From positions 5,071,501 through 5,135,500 of the forward strand of contig JAPYXD010000755.1 of assembly GCA_030998225.1 (NCBI GenBank): a stretch of 64,000 nucleotides of DNA, in the 5' to 3' direction. The DNA comes from Diplolepis rosae. Lineage: Eukaryota; Arthropoda; Insecta; Hymenoptera; Diplolepididae. Position 1 is the stretch's first letter, and each line of letters opens with the position of its first letter. The translations under genes were made by a program, and so were the position numbers. The notes under the pieces were generated by a model. The model had not been told where the DNA came from and did no database searches. It saw only the letters and a list, made by a program, of their open reading frames with translations. Of this stretch, positions 56,060 through 64,000 are shown in pieces.

Positions 56060-57070
56060 TAAAATAATTAATTATATTTGTATTAAAGTGAAAATCAACC
56101 GGTTTCACTTTCTTTCTAATTTTCTTCTAATTTAGGATCCTCGGCGCTATCATATTCGGACTCTTCGTTATGAACTGAAAATAATAAATAATTATGGGGG
56201 GGGGGGGGGGTCAGACCTAGTTGGGACACCCAAAAAAAGCAATTATTTAGGATTTTTTGGCCACAAATTAAAATAATTAATAACAAATGTTTTTCCACAT
56301 GAAAGATATGTATTTCAAGAAGAAATTATAAATTTTTCATAACTAAATATTGAGAAATACGTGGGATATAGCAAATTTGCGAGGGGTCCATAAAGAAAAA
56401 CGGTTTTTCCGTGATCATTGCAGCTCGTCACTGGATTGTCTGAAATTAAAAAAAAAAGAGATCATTAGTCAATGACATGATGCTTCGGATGGACGAAGGG
56501 ATTTAAAAAATTTTGATTTTTTGAAAAATGGCAGATGTTGAAATTCAAAGTTGTTTATTCAACCAAAATTTCACTCACATTTTCGGCTAATAAAAAAAAT
56601 ACTCGTCCAAAAAAAAATCCTTCGTCCATCCGGAGGACAATTATATATAAAATAAGTGAGAAGAATTTTAAACTGATTGATCAAGCCGTTCTCAAGTTTC
56701 AGTGATCACCTACTTCAAAAACATGGTTTCGAGAAAAATGCGTTTAAAATATTGAGTACGATTTGCATGTAGATAAAAAATTTATTTTGGAACTTACATT
56801 GAATCGTATATTCCAGGAACATATAATGTCCCTTCCTCCGCTTTAGTAGCTGCTACTGCTTCTGAAGTAGTTACTGTTCAAAAAAATATATATATTTTAT
56901 GGATAACAGACGGCTTCATTCAAAGTCATTTATCTCTATGAATAATAATCCGATAATATGGCGACTATTGTATACTCCACATTCAATATAAATTTTCGAT
57001 TTTATCTTGTGAAAATAACCTAACATGATTACAACGATATCTATATCAGAACACCTTATAAAAACATAAT
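56060..57070 (-). other. Insert in the right arm with two exon-like pieces
   Basis: This block has no counterpart in the left arm. On the minus strand an open piece reads TTSEAVAATKAEEGTLYVPG and meets a GTAAGT donor near 56795. A second piece follows a T-rich acceptor (TTATTTTCAG, near 56178) with an acidic C terminus (HNEESEYDSAEDPKLEEN, stop at 56116). A 150-bp inverted-repeat unit (CGGATGGACGAAGGG...CCTTCGTCCATCCGG, about 56486-56632) and a phrase shared with the 5.9-kb MITE (near 56725) lie between. A 15-G run is at 56196-56210. A coding role is possible but unproven. Confidence 0.35.
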
Positions 57071-57320
57071 AATCTGAATTCGTAGTTTATTCTATACGTA
57101 AACAATACAAATGCAAATTGTGAGAAGTGCTCCTTGATATGTAAATATTCCGAGATTTTTCGCAACTTCGGTAGCTTTTGACATCCCTTTAGCTTTCACC
57201 TACTCCTCTGAAAATTTTTTCCTTACTTTCTCCCATGCTCCTCGATACCTATGCAAATTTTCAGCCGTGTTCATCGACAGTTTTTTTGATCGGGAAATCT
57301 ACACGTTTGATCGCCCGCCC

Positions 57321-57734
57321 ACACGTAGAAAAATGGAGTGTCAAACTTTGAGTGTCAAAATTTATGTATGTCAGTTTTATATTGCAGATAGTACCACGTA
57401 CTATCTATCATTTTTTCTTGATAGTCAGGGAGACCATAATTTTATAGTCTGTTTGAATATCGACAGAATGTCAAGTTTACATTCTGAAACAGTTAACCTG
57501 TCAACAGTGTCAACAATTACACTCCGAGATAATCGAGCTAACGCTCCTGAGATACTCAGGTTTACATTCCAGGATTCTCATACACTCTGGGAAAGTCAAG
57601 CTGAACATCTAGTTTTTACACTTCACAGATAGTACTTTACACCATGTAGAATGTTATCCCATAGTTAAAACTCCAATATAATCAGTTTGACACTCCAGAT
57701 GTTCAATTTTACAGTTCATTTTTTTCTCTGCACG
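57321..57734. mobile_element. 0.4-kb MITE inserted in the right arm
   Basis: Comparison with the left arm shows a clean interruption between CGCCCGCCC and GCACTAAGC. The insert ends are inverted (ACGTAGAAAAATGGAGTG.. and ..TTCATTTTTTTCTCTGCA). Inside are several GTGTCAAAC-type words and no gene beyond a 121-codon chance frame crossing its boundary. Confidence 0.65.
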
Positions 57735-57859
57735 CACTAAGCTTCCAGCGCGCCTTCTGACACTTGAGCTTTCGCTTTACCGGTTGCAATCGAACCTTTT
57801 CCAGGTAAGAAATTTCGTGAACCGTGGCATGCTGCTTGCTCTTTAGCCAGCTGTCTGTC

Positions 57860-58320
57860 TAGTGAATCTGCTGATGCTAATCGATTAGACACGGTTTAGA
57901 ACGATTTTCAGCGATCAGACGTTTAATCGTTTTGAGTTAGTGATAATCGGGGTAAGGTTTTGTTAATTGATTTGAATTGTTCTTGGTTCTTAGTTATCCG
58001 TCCTAAGAATAATCGATTTGACATGATGTATAACGACTGTGAATGATTTATAGTTTAATCGTTTTAAACTGATGCCAATTAGGAAAAGCCAAGTATAAAC
58101 TTTGTCCAGTCGGATTGAACGGAGTAAACCCAAATGCGCATTCAAATGAAATGAGTACTCTGCAGCTTTCCTCCGTAACTCCTAAGTGTCCCGAGGTTAG
58201 AAATTGAATTCTCAATAATTTGAGGAAAAGTGTTGAGTTTTAATAAAATAACATTTGCTTATTGCACCGAATATAGGTTTCAATAACTAGTTCCAACGAC
58301 GTATAGACATATTGTATGAT
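57860..58320. other. No supported gene
   Basis: Contains several scattered ATCGATT/AATCGTTT words (57880-58070), suggesting a degenerate low-order repeat; no coding frame. Confidence 0.4.
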
Positions 58321-58325
58321 AGACT

Positions 58326-58984
58326 TAGGTGTTCAACTTTGCTTCCGCCATTTTTCGTTAGATCGCTGAAGCGGTAAGTGCTGGTCGAAGTAGGCAAATC
58401 AAAAATGTCACACAGTAGGCTTGGACACCTGTCAACATAACGACAATACCACATTAGAAAATTTAAGGTTGCATCATAAATTTATTCTTGATCGAAGATG
58501 TCAGTTTTCAAGCTAAATTATCGTTAATTGCGGGCAGTTTTGATTTTCTGCTTTTATTTTGAAGAAAATTGCGTCTGAGGCTCATCGAATGTTCTCAAGT
58601 ACTTACGGTGAAGATGCTGTTAGTGAAAGAGCGTGTCATGAGTGGTTTCAACGCTTAAAGAGCGGTGATGCTGATGTCGAGGACCGGCATGGCAGTGGAA
58701 ATTAAAAAAATTTCGCTGATTCGGAATTGGAGACATTACTTGCTGAAGACTTGTGCTAAACGAAAAAAGAATTGGCTAAATCATTTGGAGTGAGAATAAA
58801 TCGATTCGTGGATGCCTCATAAAACGTATTGTTTTTTCGAGATGGCATTTGACAATTGCCAGAAAGATGGAAAAAAGTTGTGGCTAACGACGGACAGTAC
58901 TTTGAATCATAAATGGGTAATCACTTTTTGAGAATAAAGCCTTAAATTTTTGGGAAAAACGGCGGATGCAGATTTGTACACCTA
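58326..58984 (+). mobile_element. Mariner deletion derivative
   Basis: Inverted ends TAGGTGTTCAACTTTGCTTC and GGATGCAGATTTGTACACCTA flank a 0.66-kb element at TA sites. Inside, across frames, is the N-terminal domain (LRAVLIFCFYF, CHEWFQRLKSGDADVEDRHG, LAEDLC) fused near 58830 to the C terminus (QLPERWKKVVANDGQYFES, stop at about 58911). The catalytic core is gone, and frameshifts and stops are numerous. Confidence 0.75.
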
Positions 58985-59125
58985 ATAAGATTTACAAATT
59001 TGCGTATAGCGGTTTCAGTTTGAACTTTATGGGAGAATTGTAAAGCCTCAATTTACGTAAAAAAAAAAATACACATTGTTGTAAATGTTCTTCCTTCGAA
59101 GAAAGTAAATAGCTATTTGCAAATA

Positions 59126-60197
59126 CCAGGGGTGTTAGTTGAAGTTTGCCGGTTTTTTCAATAAAGAAAACACTTAATTCTTAAGGGAATCTTAAAAAAA
59201 TTTTATTCAAAGTATTGACCGTTGGATTCTACACATTTTCCCCATCTTTCAGGCAAGTCATGGAAACCATTCCAAAAAAACTTTTTCTCTTTCAAGGTAA
59301 ACCATTCGACGAGATATTTTTCGACTTCTTCAAAATTGGCGAAGCGCTGCTATGCGAGTGAGTGTCCCATTGATGCGAAAAGGTGATAGTCGGACGGGGC
59401 GAGGTTTGGAGAGTACGGCGGGTGCGATAATATTTCCCAATTCAATGATTTTAATGTGTTCTTCACCACTTTAGCGGTATGAGACGGTGCGTTGTCATGT
59501 TGTAGGTAAAAGCCATGATTTTTTCCGCTTCGAGTTCTCGAAATAAATCCATTTTTCGTCCCCCGTGACAATTCAATGCAGAAAAGATTTCCTTTCTAAC
59601 CGTTGAAGCAGCATTTCACAAATGGTTTTTCGATTTTCCATTTGTCTATCGTTCAGTTGGTGTGGTACCCATTTTCAATACTTTTGGATTTTTCCCATGG
59701 CTTTTAAACGTTGGCAAATTGCTCCTCGGGTCACATTTAATGTTTGTGCCAACTGTTGTTGCGATTGGGTTGGATCTTCATCCAATAACGCCTGCAATTC
59801 CTCGTCTTCGAACTTTTTCGCTGCACCAGGATGTTCATTGTCTGTTAAATCGAAATCTCCACTTTCAAATTGACGAAACCATGTCTGACATGTTCTAATC
59901 ACTGGAGCATGTTCACCATAAGTTTCTACCAGCAATCGATGAGCTTCAACTGCTTTTTTCTTTTGATGAAATAGGAAAAGCAACGAATGCCGCAAATGCG
60001 ATATACTTGGAACGAAACTCGACATATTCACTGAGGTAAACAACTGTGATGCTATTATTTTGGCAGAATGTAATTGTGTATTTTTGAAGGTTATTGTCCA
60101 TAGAAAAATATGACATAGATGCCAAATCATAGAAATGTATACATATCTCTAGCGACATCTATGAGTAAAACCGGCAAATTTCAACTAACACCCCTGG
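59126..60197 (-). mobile_element. Mariner with well-preserved ends
   Basis: The terminal inverted repeats CCAGGGGTGTTAGTTGAAGT and CCAGGGGTGTTAGTTGAAAT (right end reversed) match over about 30 bp, with TA at 59124-59125 and 60198-60199. The 1072-bp element is about 0.2-0.3 kb short because of one internal deletion in the transposase. Confidence 0.9.
59190..60025 (-). pseudogene. Mariner transposase with internal deletion
   Basis: The start at 60025 (MSSFVPSISHLRHSLLFLFH) opens a mostly readable N terminus: CQTWFRQFESGDFDLTDNEH, then LLDEDPTQSQQQLAQTLNVT. The first catalytic aspartate is in HWIVTGDEKWIYFEN. At about 59520 the frame breaks where KRKKSW is fused to YLQHDNAPSHTAKVVKN (second aspartate), deleting the intervening catalytic-core segment. 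The third aspartate is intact (PSDYHLF, 35 residues on), so all three aspartates remain but spacing and frame do not. It ends LPERWGKCVESNGQYFE. Confidence 0.85.
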
Positions 60198-60199
60198 TA

Positions 60200-60605
60200 A
60201 CTTTCGTGAGATCAAAGTGCTGTTACTAAATTGAGAATTTAACCTGAAATAGTAATAATTATCATGAATCCGATTGTAAATGACTGTACGTTGTCTTATT
60301 TGCTTTGTCGACCGAGAAAAAAATTAATTCGGGCGATGGGTAACTATCGCCTGCTTCATCTTCTGGGTCACTACTGATGTTGTGATGTCGACAAGTGCAC
60401 CGTGCTCTGTGCAGGTCGATGGAGGAGTCGATCGCTAGCTCGTATCCATTAATCGATAGTTGCAGTGTCGTGGTGGCGCACTGTTTTTAAATCCCCCTAA
60501 ATTAAAGTAAAAATAATACAAGAAGGATTCTTTTTCAACACCCGCTATTTTTTGAAAAAATTTTTAAAAAGAAGGGCTGTGCTTAACGAAAATTACGTTT
60601 ATCTA
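60200..60605. other. No supported gene
   Basis: Spacer between two mariners. A GC-richer stretch at about 60340-60475 has many GTCGA words but no frame or known motif. Confidence 0.4.
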
Positions 60606-60608
60606 TGA

Positions 60609-61690
60609 GGTGCTCAAGTAAGTTCCCGCTGTTTTTTTTTATGAAAATGCAACTTTATTCTGAAAAAATGGTTATAAATGAATCATTCAAAGTATTGCCC
60701 ATCGCTGGCTACTTACGAATCAAGCCATTTTTCGATGTCTTCATATGAGCGGGATTGCTGATCAGCCAGACCATGTGTCATCGACCAGAACAAGTAATAA
60801 TAAGACGGCGCAATATCTGGGGAATATGGTTGGTGGGGTGGAACTTCCCATTTGAGCTTTTCCAGATAGGTTTTAATGGGTTTGGCAACGTGAGGCCGAG
60901 CGTTGTCATGCTGTAGAATTACTTTTTCGTGCCTGTGCTTGTATTGTGGCCCTTTTTCGCACAGTGCTCGGCTCAAACGCATCAATTGCATTCGATACCG
61001 TTCCCCAGTGATAGTTTCTTTTGGTTTCAACAGCTCATAATAAATAACACCGACCTGGTCCCATCAAGCATAACCTTCGCAGCGTAAATATTCAGCCGAG
61101 CCGACGACGTTGAAGTATGACCAGGCAGTCCCCATGACTTTCTTCTCTTTGGGTTGCTGTAATAAATCCATTTGTCATCACCCGTCACGATGTAATGAAG
61201 AAAACCCTTCCTTTTTTGCCGCTGAAGCAGTTTTTTATAGGCGAGAAAACGACACTTAACGTCCCTTGGCTTCAAATCATAAGGAACCCAACTTCCTTGT
61301 TTTTTAATCATTCCCAACGCATGTAATCGCTTCGAAATGGATTGGCGGGTAACTCCTAATGCTGAAGCAAGCTCTTCTTGCGTTTGGCACGGATCCTTAT
61401 CGAGTAATGCCTCCAATTCAGCGTCTTCGAAGGTTTTTGGCCTTCCTTCACGCGAACGGTTGTCAACATCGAAATCACCGTCTTTGAAGCGATGGAACCA
61501 ATCACGGCACGTTGTTTTACTTAGAGCAGCATCTCCGTAAACTTTTTGGAGCTCTCGATGTACTTCAGCCTCCGTTTTCTTGAAATTAAAAAAGAAAATC
61601 AACACTACCCGCAAATTACGGTTATTTGACACAAAATCAGACGTTTGTACACAACCAAAAGTATATGACGCCAAAACAAAATCACTAACG
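60609..61690 (-). pseudogene. Mariner transposase, most complete copy of the 9-kb/32-kb family
   Basis: The left edge AGGTGCTCAAGTAAGTTCCC is the 3' terminal repeat. The 215-codon frame (61674-61027) contains both helix-turn-helix units (CRDWFHRFKDGDFDVDNRSR, then CQTQEELASALGVTRQSISK) and the first aspartate (YIVTGDDKWIYYSNPKRRKS). A small deletion near 61055 shifts frame into the 105-codon frame (61030-60713) with LQHDNARPHVAKPIKTYLEK. The third aspartate is replaced by tyrosine (APSYYYLF). The final about 30 residues are partly deleted near 60715. It retains the segment missing from the two deletion derivatives and shows what they lost. Confidence 0.85.
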
Positions 61691-61694
61691 TGTC

Positions 61695-62058
61695 AAAACG
61701 ATTTGTACGTGTTCAGAATTATACGTATAACTCTATATAAAACACCGAATCGTCTTGAGATTTTCAGAAAAGAATTGCATGCTTTCGATGTTCCCACAAT
61801 AACGTGTCCAAATTAATAAGTGTAACTACGTAGGAAACCAGAATTACCTAAAATATTCAAAATATAATTTTCCATTTTGAACGTGGGTCTACGTATCTAT
61901 ATTTACACATGTCACTTTACGGCAAACATCGAGTCGACTTTGAAATTTAAAAGAAAGCTTGTTTTCCACATGAATTTCCATGTAGATTTACTTGTACGCA
62001 TTTACAGACGGAATTCTACAGGGAACACTAATTAGTTTGTATTACAATGATGGAATGA
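61695..62058. other. No supported gene
   Basis: AT-rich spacer; possibly contains the eroded outer 5' end of the neighbouring mariner. Confidence 0.35.
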
Positions 62059-62059
62059 A

Positions 62060-62715
62060 TAAGTCGACGTTTACAGATTGTTTTTTCATGCCTGGTTCTC
62101 CTCGAGGGGCGCATCTACCTTTCGTCTTTACCCGGTTGGTCAGTTAGTCGGTCAATGTCAGATCCTTGTATCTGGGGAGATGCGCGCTCAGCGTTATCTG
62201 AGACAGGGCTCCACCCTCGAGGCCTCGGCCATTGCGGCATCCATGAGCCGGATGTTCGCGACCAGTCGGTCGGTTGGTTGGGTGAAACATGTGGGCTTGG
62301 ACGATCCGGAAAAAACCGGGGCAGAGTGTGATGAGGGCTACTTGACGTCACGATCCGCCTTCTTGTGCCATGGCCAATGGTAATATCCCTTGGCAAGCTG
62401 GTTCGCTGATGGTATTTATTCGGTACGTAATCCCCCCCCCTTCGCCAAGGTGGAGCCCAATCAGGAGCACCTGACGCTAAGCCTCGGCTCATGTAGACGG
62501 TTAGCCATGGAGGCATCTATCAGTCAGTATTCAGAGTGATGACACCAGGTCGGAGTCCAATTGACACCTGGGTAGCACTTGATCAGCGGCACCAGACATC
62601 GGTTTCTACGCTTCACCGAGGATTAATTATCGGAGCACCTATCAATTGGTACTCGACGTGGAGGACGAATCGGTACAGGTCGGTCAGTATCGGACCTTCA
62701 CTATCTTAATATTTG
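62060..62715 (+). repeat. GC-rich dispersed repeat, copy C
   Basis: It shares the GC block (GATGCGCGCTCAGCGTTATCTGAG, near 62182) with copies A and B, and ends with diverged 110-150 bp units (CATGGAGGCATCTATCAGTCAG; TCGGAGCACCTATCAATTGG) that correspond to the long minisatellite of copy B. The leading TG microsatellite is missing. Frames on either strand are GC-driven and have no domain. Confidence 0.6.
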
Positions 62716-63315
62716 TGACTATTCAAGATTTCCCTTTCTCACCAAAATTTGGGTTGTTTGACAGAATCGGTGATGTCAACTAAAGTAGGATCTAAGTACC
62801 TCCTCGACTAAAATTGTATCCAGTAAAGTGTACTTCGACATCTTCTCTACATTTTAATTTTTTAAGCTCAAACACTTCTGATGCAACTCTTAAAATGACG
62901 AAACAGACACCTTCGAGCACTTACGGAAGCTAATTCATCATAATAAACCAACTCATATTAGCTGTTCCGTATTTTAGTGTCATTCTGTGAGTGTTCAAAA
63001 ATAATATAGGAAATAACAAAGAAACGGCTAACAAATTAATCTCCCATGAGTAAAAAGTACAAACATAGTTATAGGGGATGGGATGTTATGTATAATGCTC
63101 GGATAAATCTGACTGGTGTACTTCCACACCACTTTCTAAAGTCGCATCGTTGTCATTGTTCATTTGAAATTATTATTCTCATCAGTTTGCTAATATGACT
63201 AATTGCAATTACATTCGCCAAAGATGTGAAATGCATTTCTTTAAATCGAGGAACGAAAATAGTGGAAACCGCTATTATGTAGTTATTTTTCACGTTCTAC
63301 AATCTACTTTCTACA
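62716..63315. other. No supported gene
   Basis: AT-rich. It could be the 3' flank of the exon-like frame at 63319-63612, but no clear polyadenylation signal on the minus strand was identified. Confidence 0.35.
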
Positions 63316-63318
63316 GAC

Positions 63319-63612
63319 TTAGCTTGCTGTTACAAATTTTTGGCCACAGGCTTCCCTCGTAGCTTTCTCAAGAGAACAAAGAACCTCGACGATCTCGTTT
63401 GTGAGTTGAGGATCTGCTGCAGTTAACATATTAGGTGATTCCGAAATACGTACGAGAACTGAAGCTATTTCCTCAGAAAGTAAAATAAATTTTTGAGGCA
63501 AATTGTGAATCGAGTTCAAACGTGTTTTGATACGTTGAATTAACCAGTTAACTGTGGCGACTATGGCAAGTTCCATGTATTTATGACGAGTATACTCGTC
63601 AACCACAGTTAA
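63319..63612 (-). CDS. Possible terminal exon of an unrecognised gene
   Basis: A minus-strand frame ends with TAA at 63319-63321 and is open for 121 codons, but its first 24 codons read through tandem repeats. An acceptor-like CCCATTAACCAG at 63613-63624 would start a 98-codon last exon (LTVVDEYTRHKYMELAIVAT onward). The product is predicted to be helical, with amphipathic stretches (NWLIQRIKTRLNSIHNLPQK; SEEIASVLVRISES), and it ends REACGQKFVTAS. It has no stops, frameshifts or mobile-element motifs, unlike almost everything else in the window. Upstream exons would lie beyond 64 kb. I do not recognise the family. Confidence 0.4.
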   Translation of the reverse strand, partial: LTVVDEYTRHKYMELAIVATVNWLIQRIKTRLNSIHNLPQKFILLSEEIASVLVRISESPNMLTAADPQLTNEIVEVLCSLEKATREACGQKFVTAS

Positions 63613-63618
63613 CTGGTT
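63542..63618. repeat. Nested inverted repeats with a 16-bp palindrome
   Basis: AACCAGTTAACTGTGG (63542-63557) and its perfect reverse complement (63603-63618) enclose 45 bp that includes the perfect palindrome GACGAGTATACTCGTC (63585-63600). All lie within the exon-like frame. Confidence 0.9.
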
Positions 63619-63898
63619 AATGGGAAAGTTGTTATTAATTTGAACACTATTGAAAGCGAATGAATGGGTAAAAGTTGAACTCAAAGGAAAAACTTATTAA
63701 TGCGAGAGTTCGCATTTAGTTGAATGCTCTTGAGTGCGAATGAATGAAAGGAAGTTCAGAGCAAAATGAAAATCTTTTAATGCGAGAGTTCGAATTTATT
63801 TGAGTGCTATTGAGTGCGAATGAATGAGAGGAAGTTCAGAACAAAATGGAAAACCTTTTAATGAGAGAATTCGCATTTCTTTAAATTTTTCTACTTCG
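63618..63898. repeat. About 80-bp tandem repeat, 3.5 units
   Basis: Units begin near 63618, 63697, 63777 and 63858 with TTAATGCGAGAGTTCGCATT-type sequence and share GAGTGCGAATGAATG and GGAAGTTCAGA. The period of about 80 bp is regular; the first unit is the most diverged. Confidence 0.85.
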
Positions 63899-64000
63899 GA
63901 AATAGAATTTAAATGCTGTTCAGTATAGAAAAAATTATTCAAATATATGTTAGCGTTTCAAAATGATAATAATAATTATAAAAAATAAAATCCTACATTA

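Larger units (their letters stand above)
53060..57858 (-). mobile_element. Second long-TIR transposon, arms about 1.1 kb, several insertions
   Basis: The outer ends match as inverted copies (AGCTGGCTATAGAGCGAGCG at left, its counterpart at about 57835-57855). The left arm runs to about 54143 and pairs with the right arm in two parts: 53060-53440 with 57080-57858, and 53575-54143 with 55431-56035. The right arm is interrupted by about 1 kb of other sequence (56060-57070) and by a 0.4-kb MITE (57321-57734). The core holds a minus-strand gene of the same family as the 35-kb transposon. The arms far exceed the core length of about 1.3 kb. Confidence 0.75.

Noticed and set aside
62078..62516. 101- and 133-codon frames on opposite strands
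   Set aside because: Overlapping antisense frames driven by GC content of the dispersed repeat.

Overview
This window is AT-rich, repeat-dense genomic DNA from an arthropod, most likely an insect. The evidence is the mix of mobile elements: many mariner transposons with TA duplications, an R1-type LINE, Ty3/Gypsy fragments including an env-like remnant, piggyBac, Penelope-like elements, solo LTRs and MITEs. One clear host exon encodes an insect-like tubulin cofactor E-like (TBCEL) protein. There is no bacterial, plasmid or CRISPR content and no intact rRNA or tRNA gene. Almost every reading frame longer than 60 codons belongs to a mobile element or is a chance frame.

Layout. 1-1.65 kb: no gene seen. 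1.65-2.58 kb: deleted mariner. 3.1-8.3 kb: a Gypsy element (gag, protease, integrase pieces in order) broken by a piggyBac copy, a TTAA-flanked MITE and two other insertions. 8.3-9.5 kb: two mariner pieces. 10.2-12.5 kb: a second Gypsy (RNase H, then integrase) split by an inverted-repeat insertion carrying an antisense THAP-domain remnant. 12.6-15.9 kb: R1-type LINE on the minus strand. 15.9-16.3 kb: MITE. 16.38-17.96 kb: a 1.58-kb solo LTR with a 4-bp duplication. 18.6-19.6 kb: TBCEL exon, the only confident host gene. 20.6-24.4 kb: fragments of uncharacterised transposon proteins and mariners. 25.2-30.2 kb: Gypsy integrase tail, a full-length but dead mariner-like element, and an env-like remnant. 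31.8-34.7 kb: mariners, a foldback element and copy A of a GC-rich dispersed repeat.

35.18-39.12 kb: a DNA transposon with about 420-bp terminal inverted repeats around a broken gene of a family I recognise from arthropod and cnidarian genomes but cannot name. 53.06-57.86 kb: a second member with arms of about 1.1 kb. These two are the most interesting objects here. 40.3-43.6 kb: mariner, putative LTR, dispersed-repeat copy B. 44.7-47.6 kb: a multi-exon transposase-like pseudogene (minus). 47.8-51.1 kb: two Penelope-like pieces, one followed by a degenerate hammerhead-ribozyme-like motif, with a promoter-like CpG-rich patch between them. 58.3-61.7 kb: three mariners. 62.1-62.7 kb: dispersed-repeat copy C. 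63.3-63.6 kb: a possible last exon of an unrecognised gene, next to an 80-bp tandem repeat.

The genes do not form a working pathway. The window records successive nested insertions around TBCEL. At least 13 mariner remnants lie in 64 kb, two sharing the same internal deletion, which suggests that a deletion derivative was itself mobilised. No transposase or reverse transcriptase here looks able to work: each has stops, frameshifts, deletions or lost catalytic residues.
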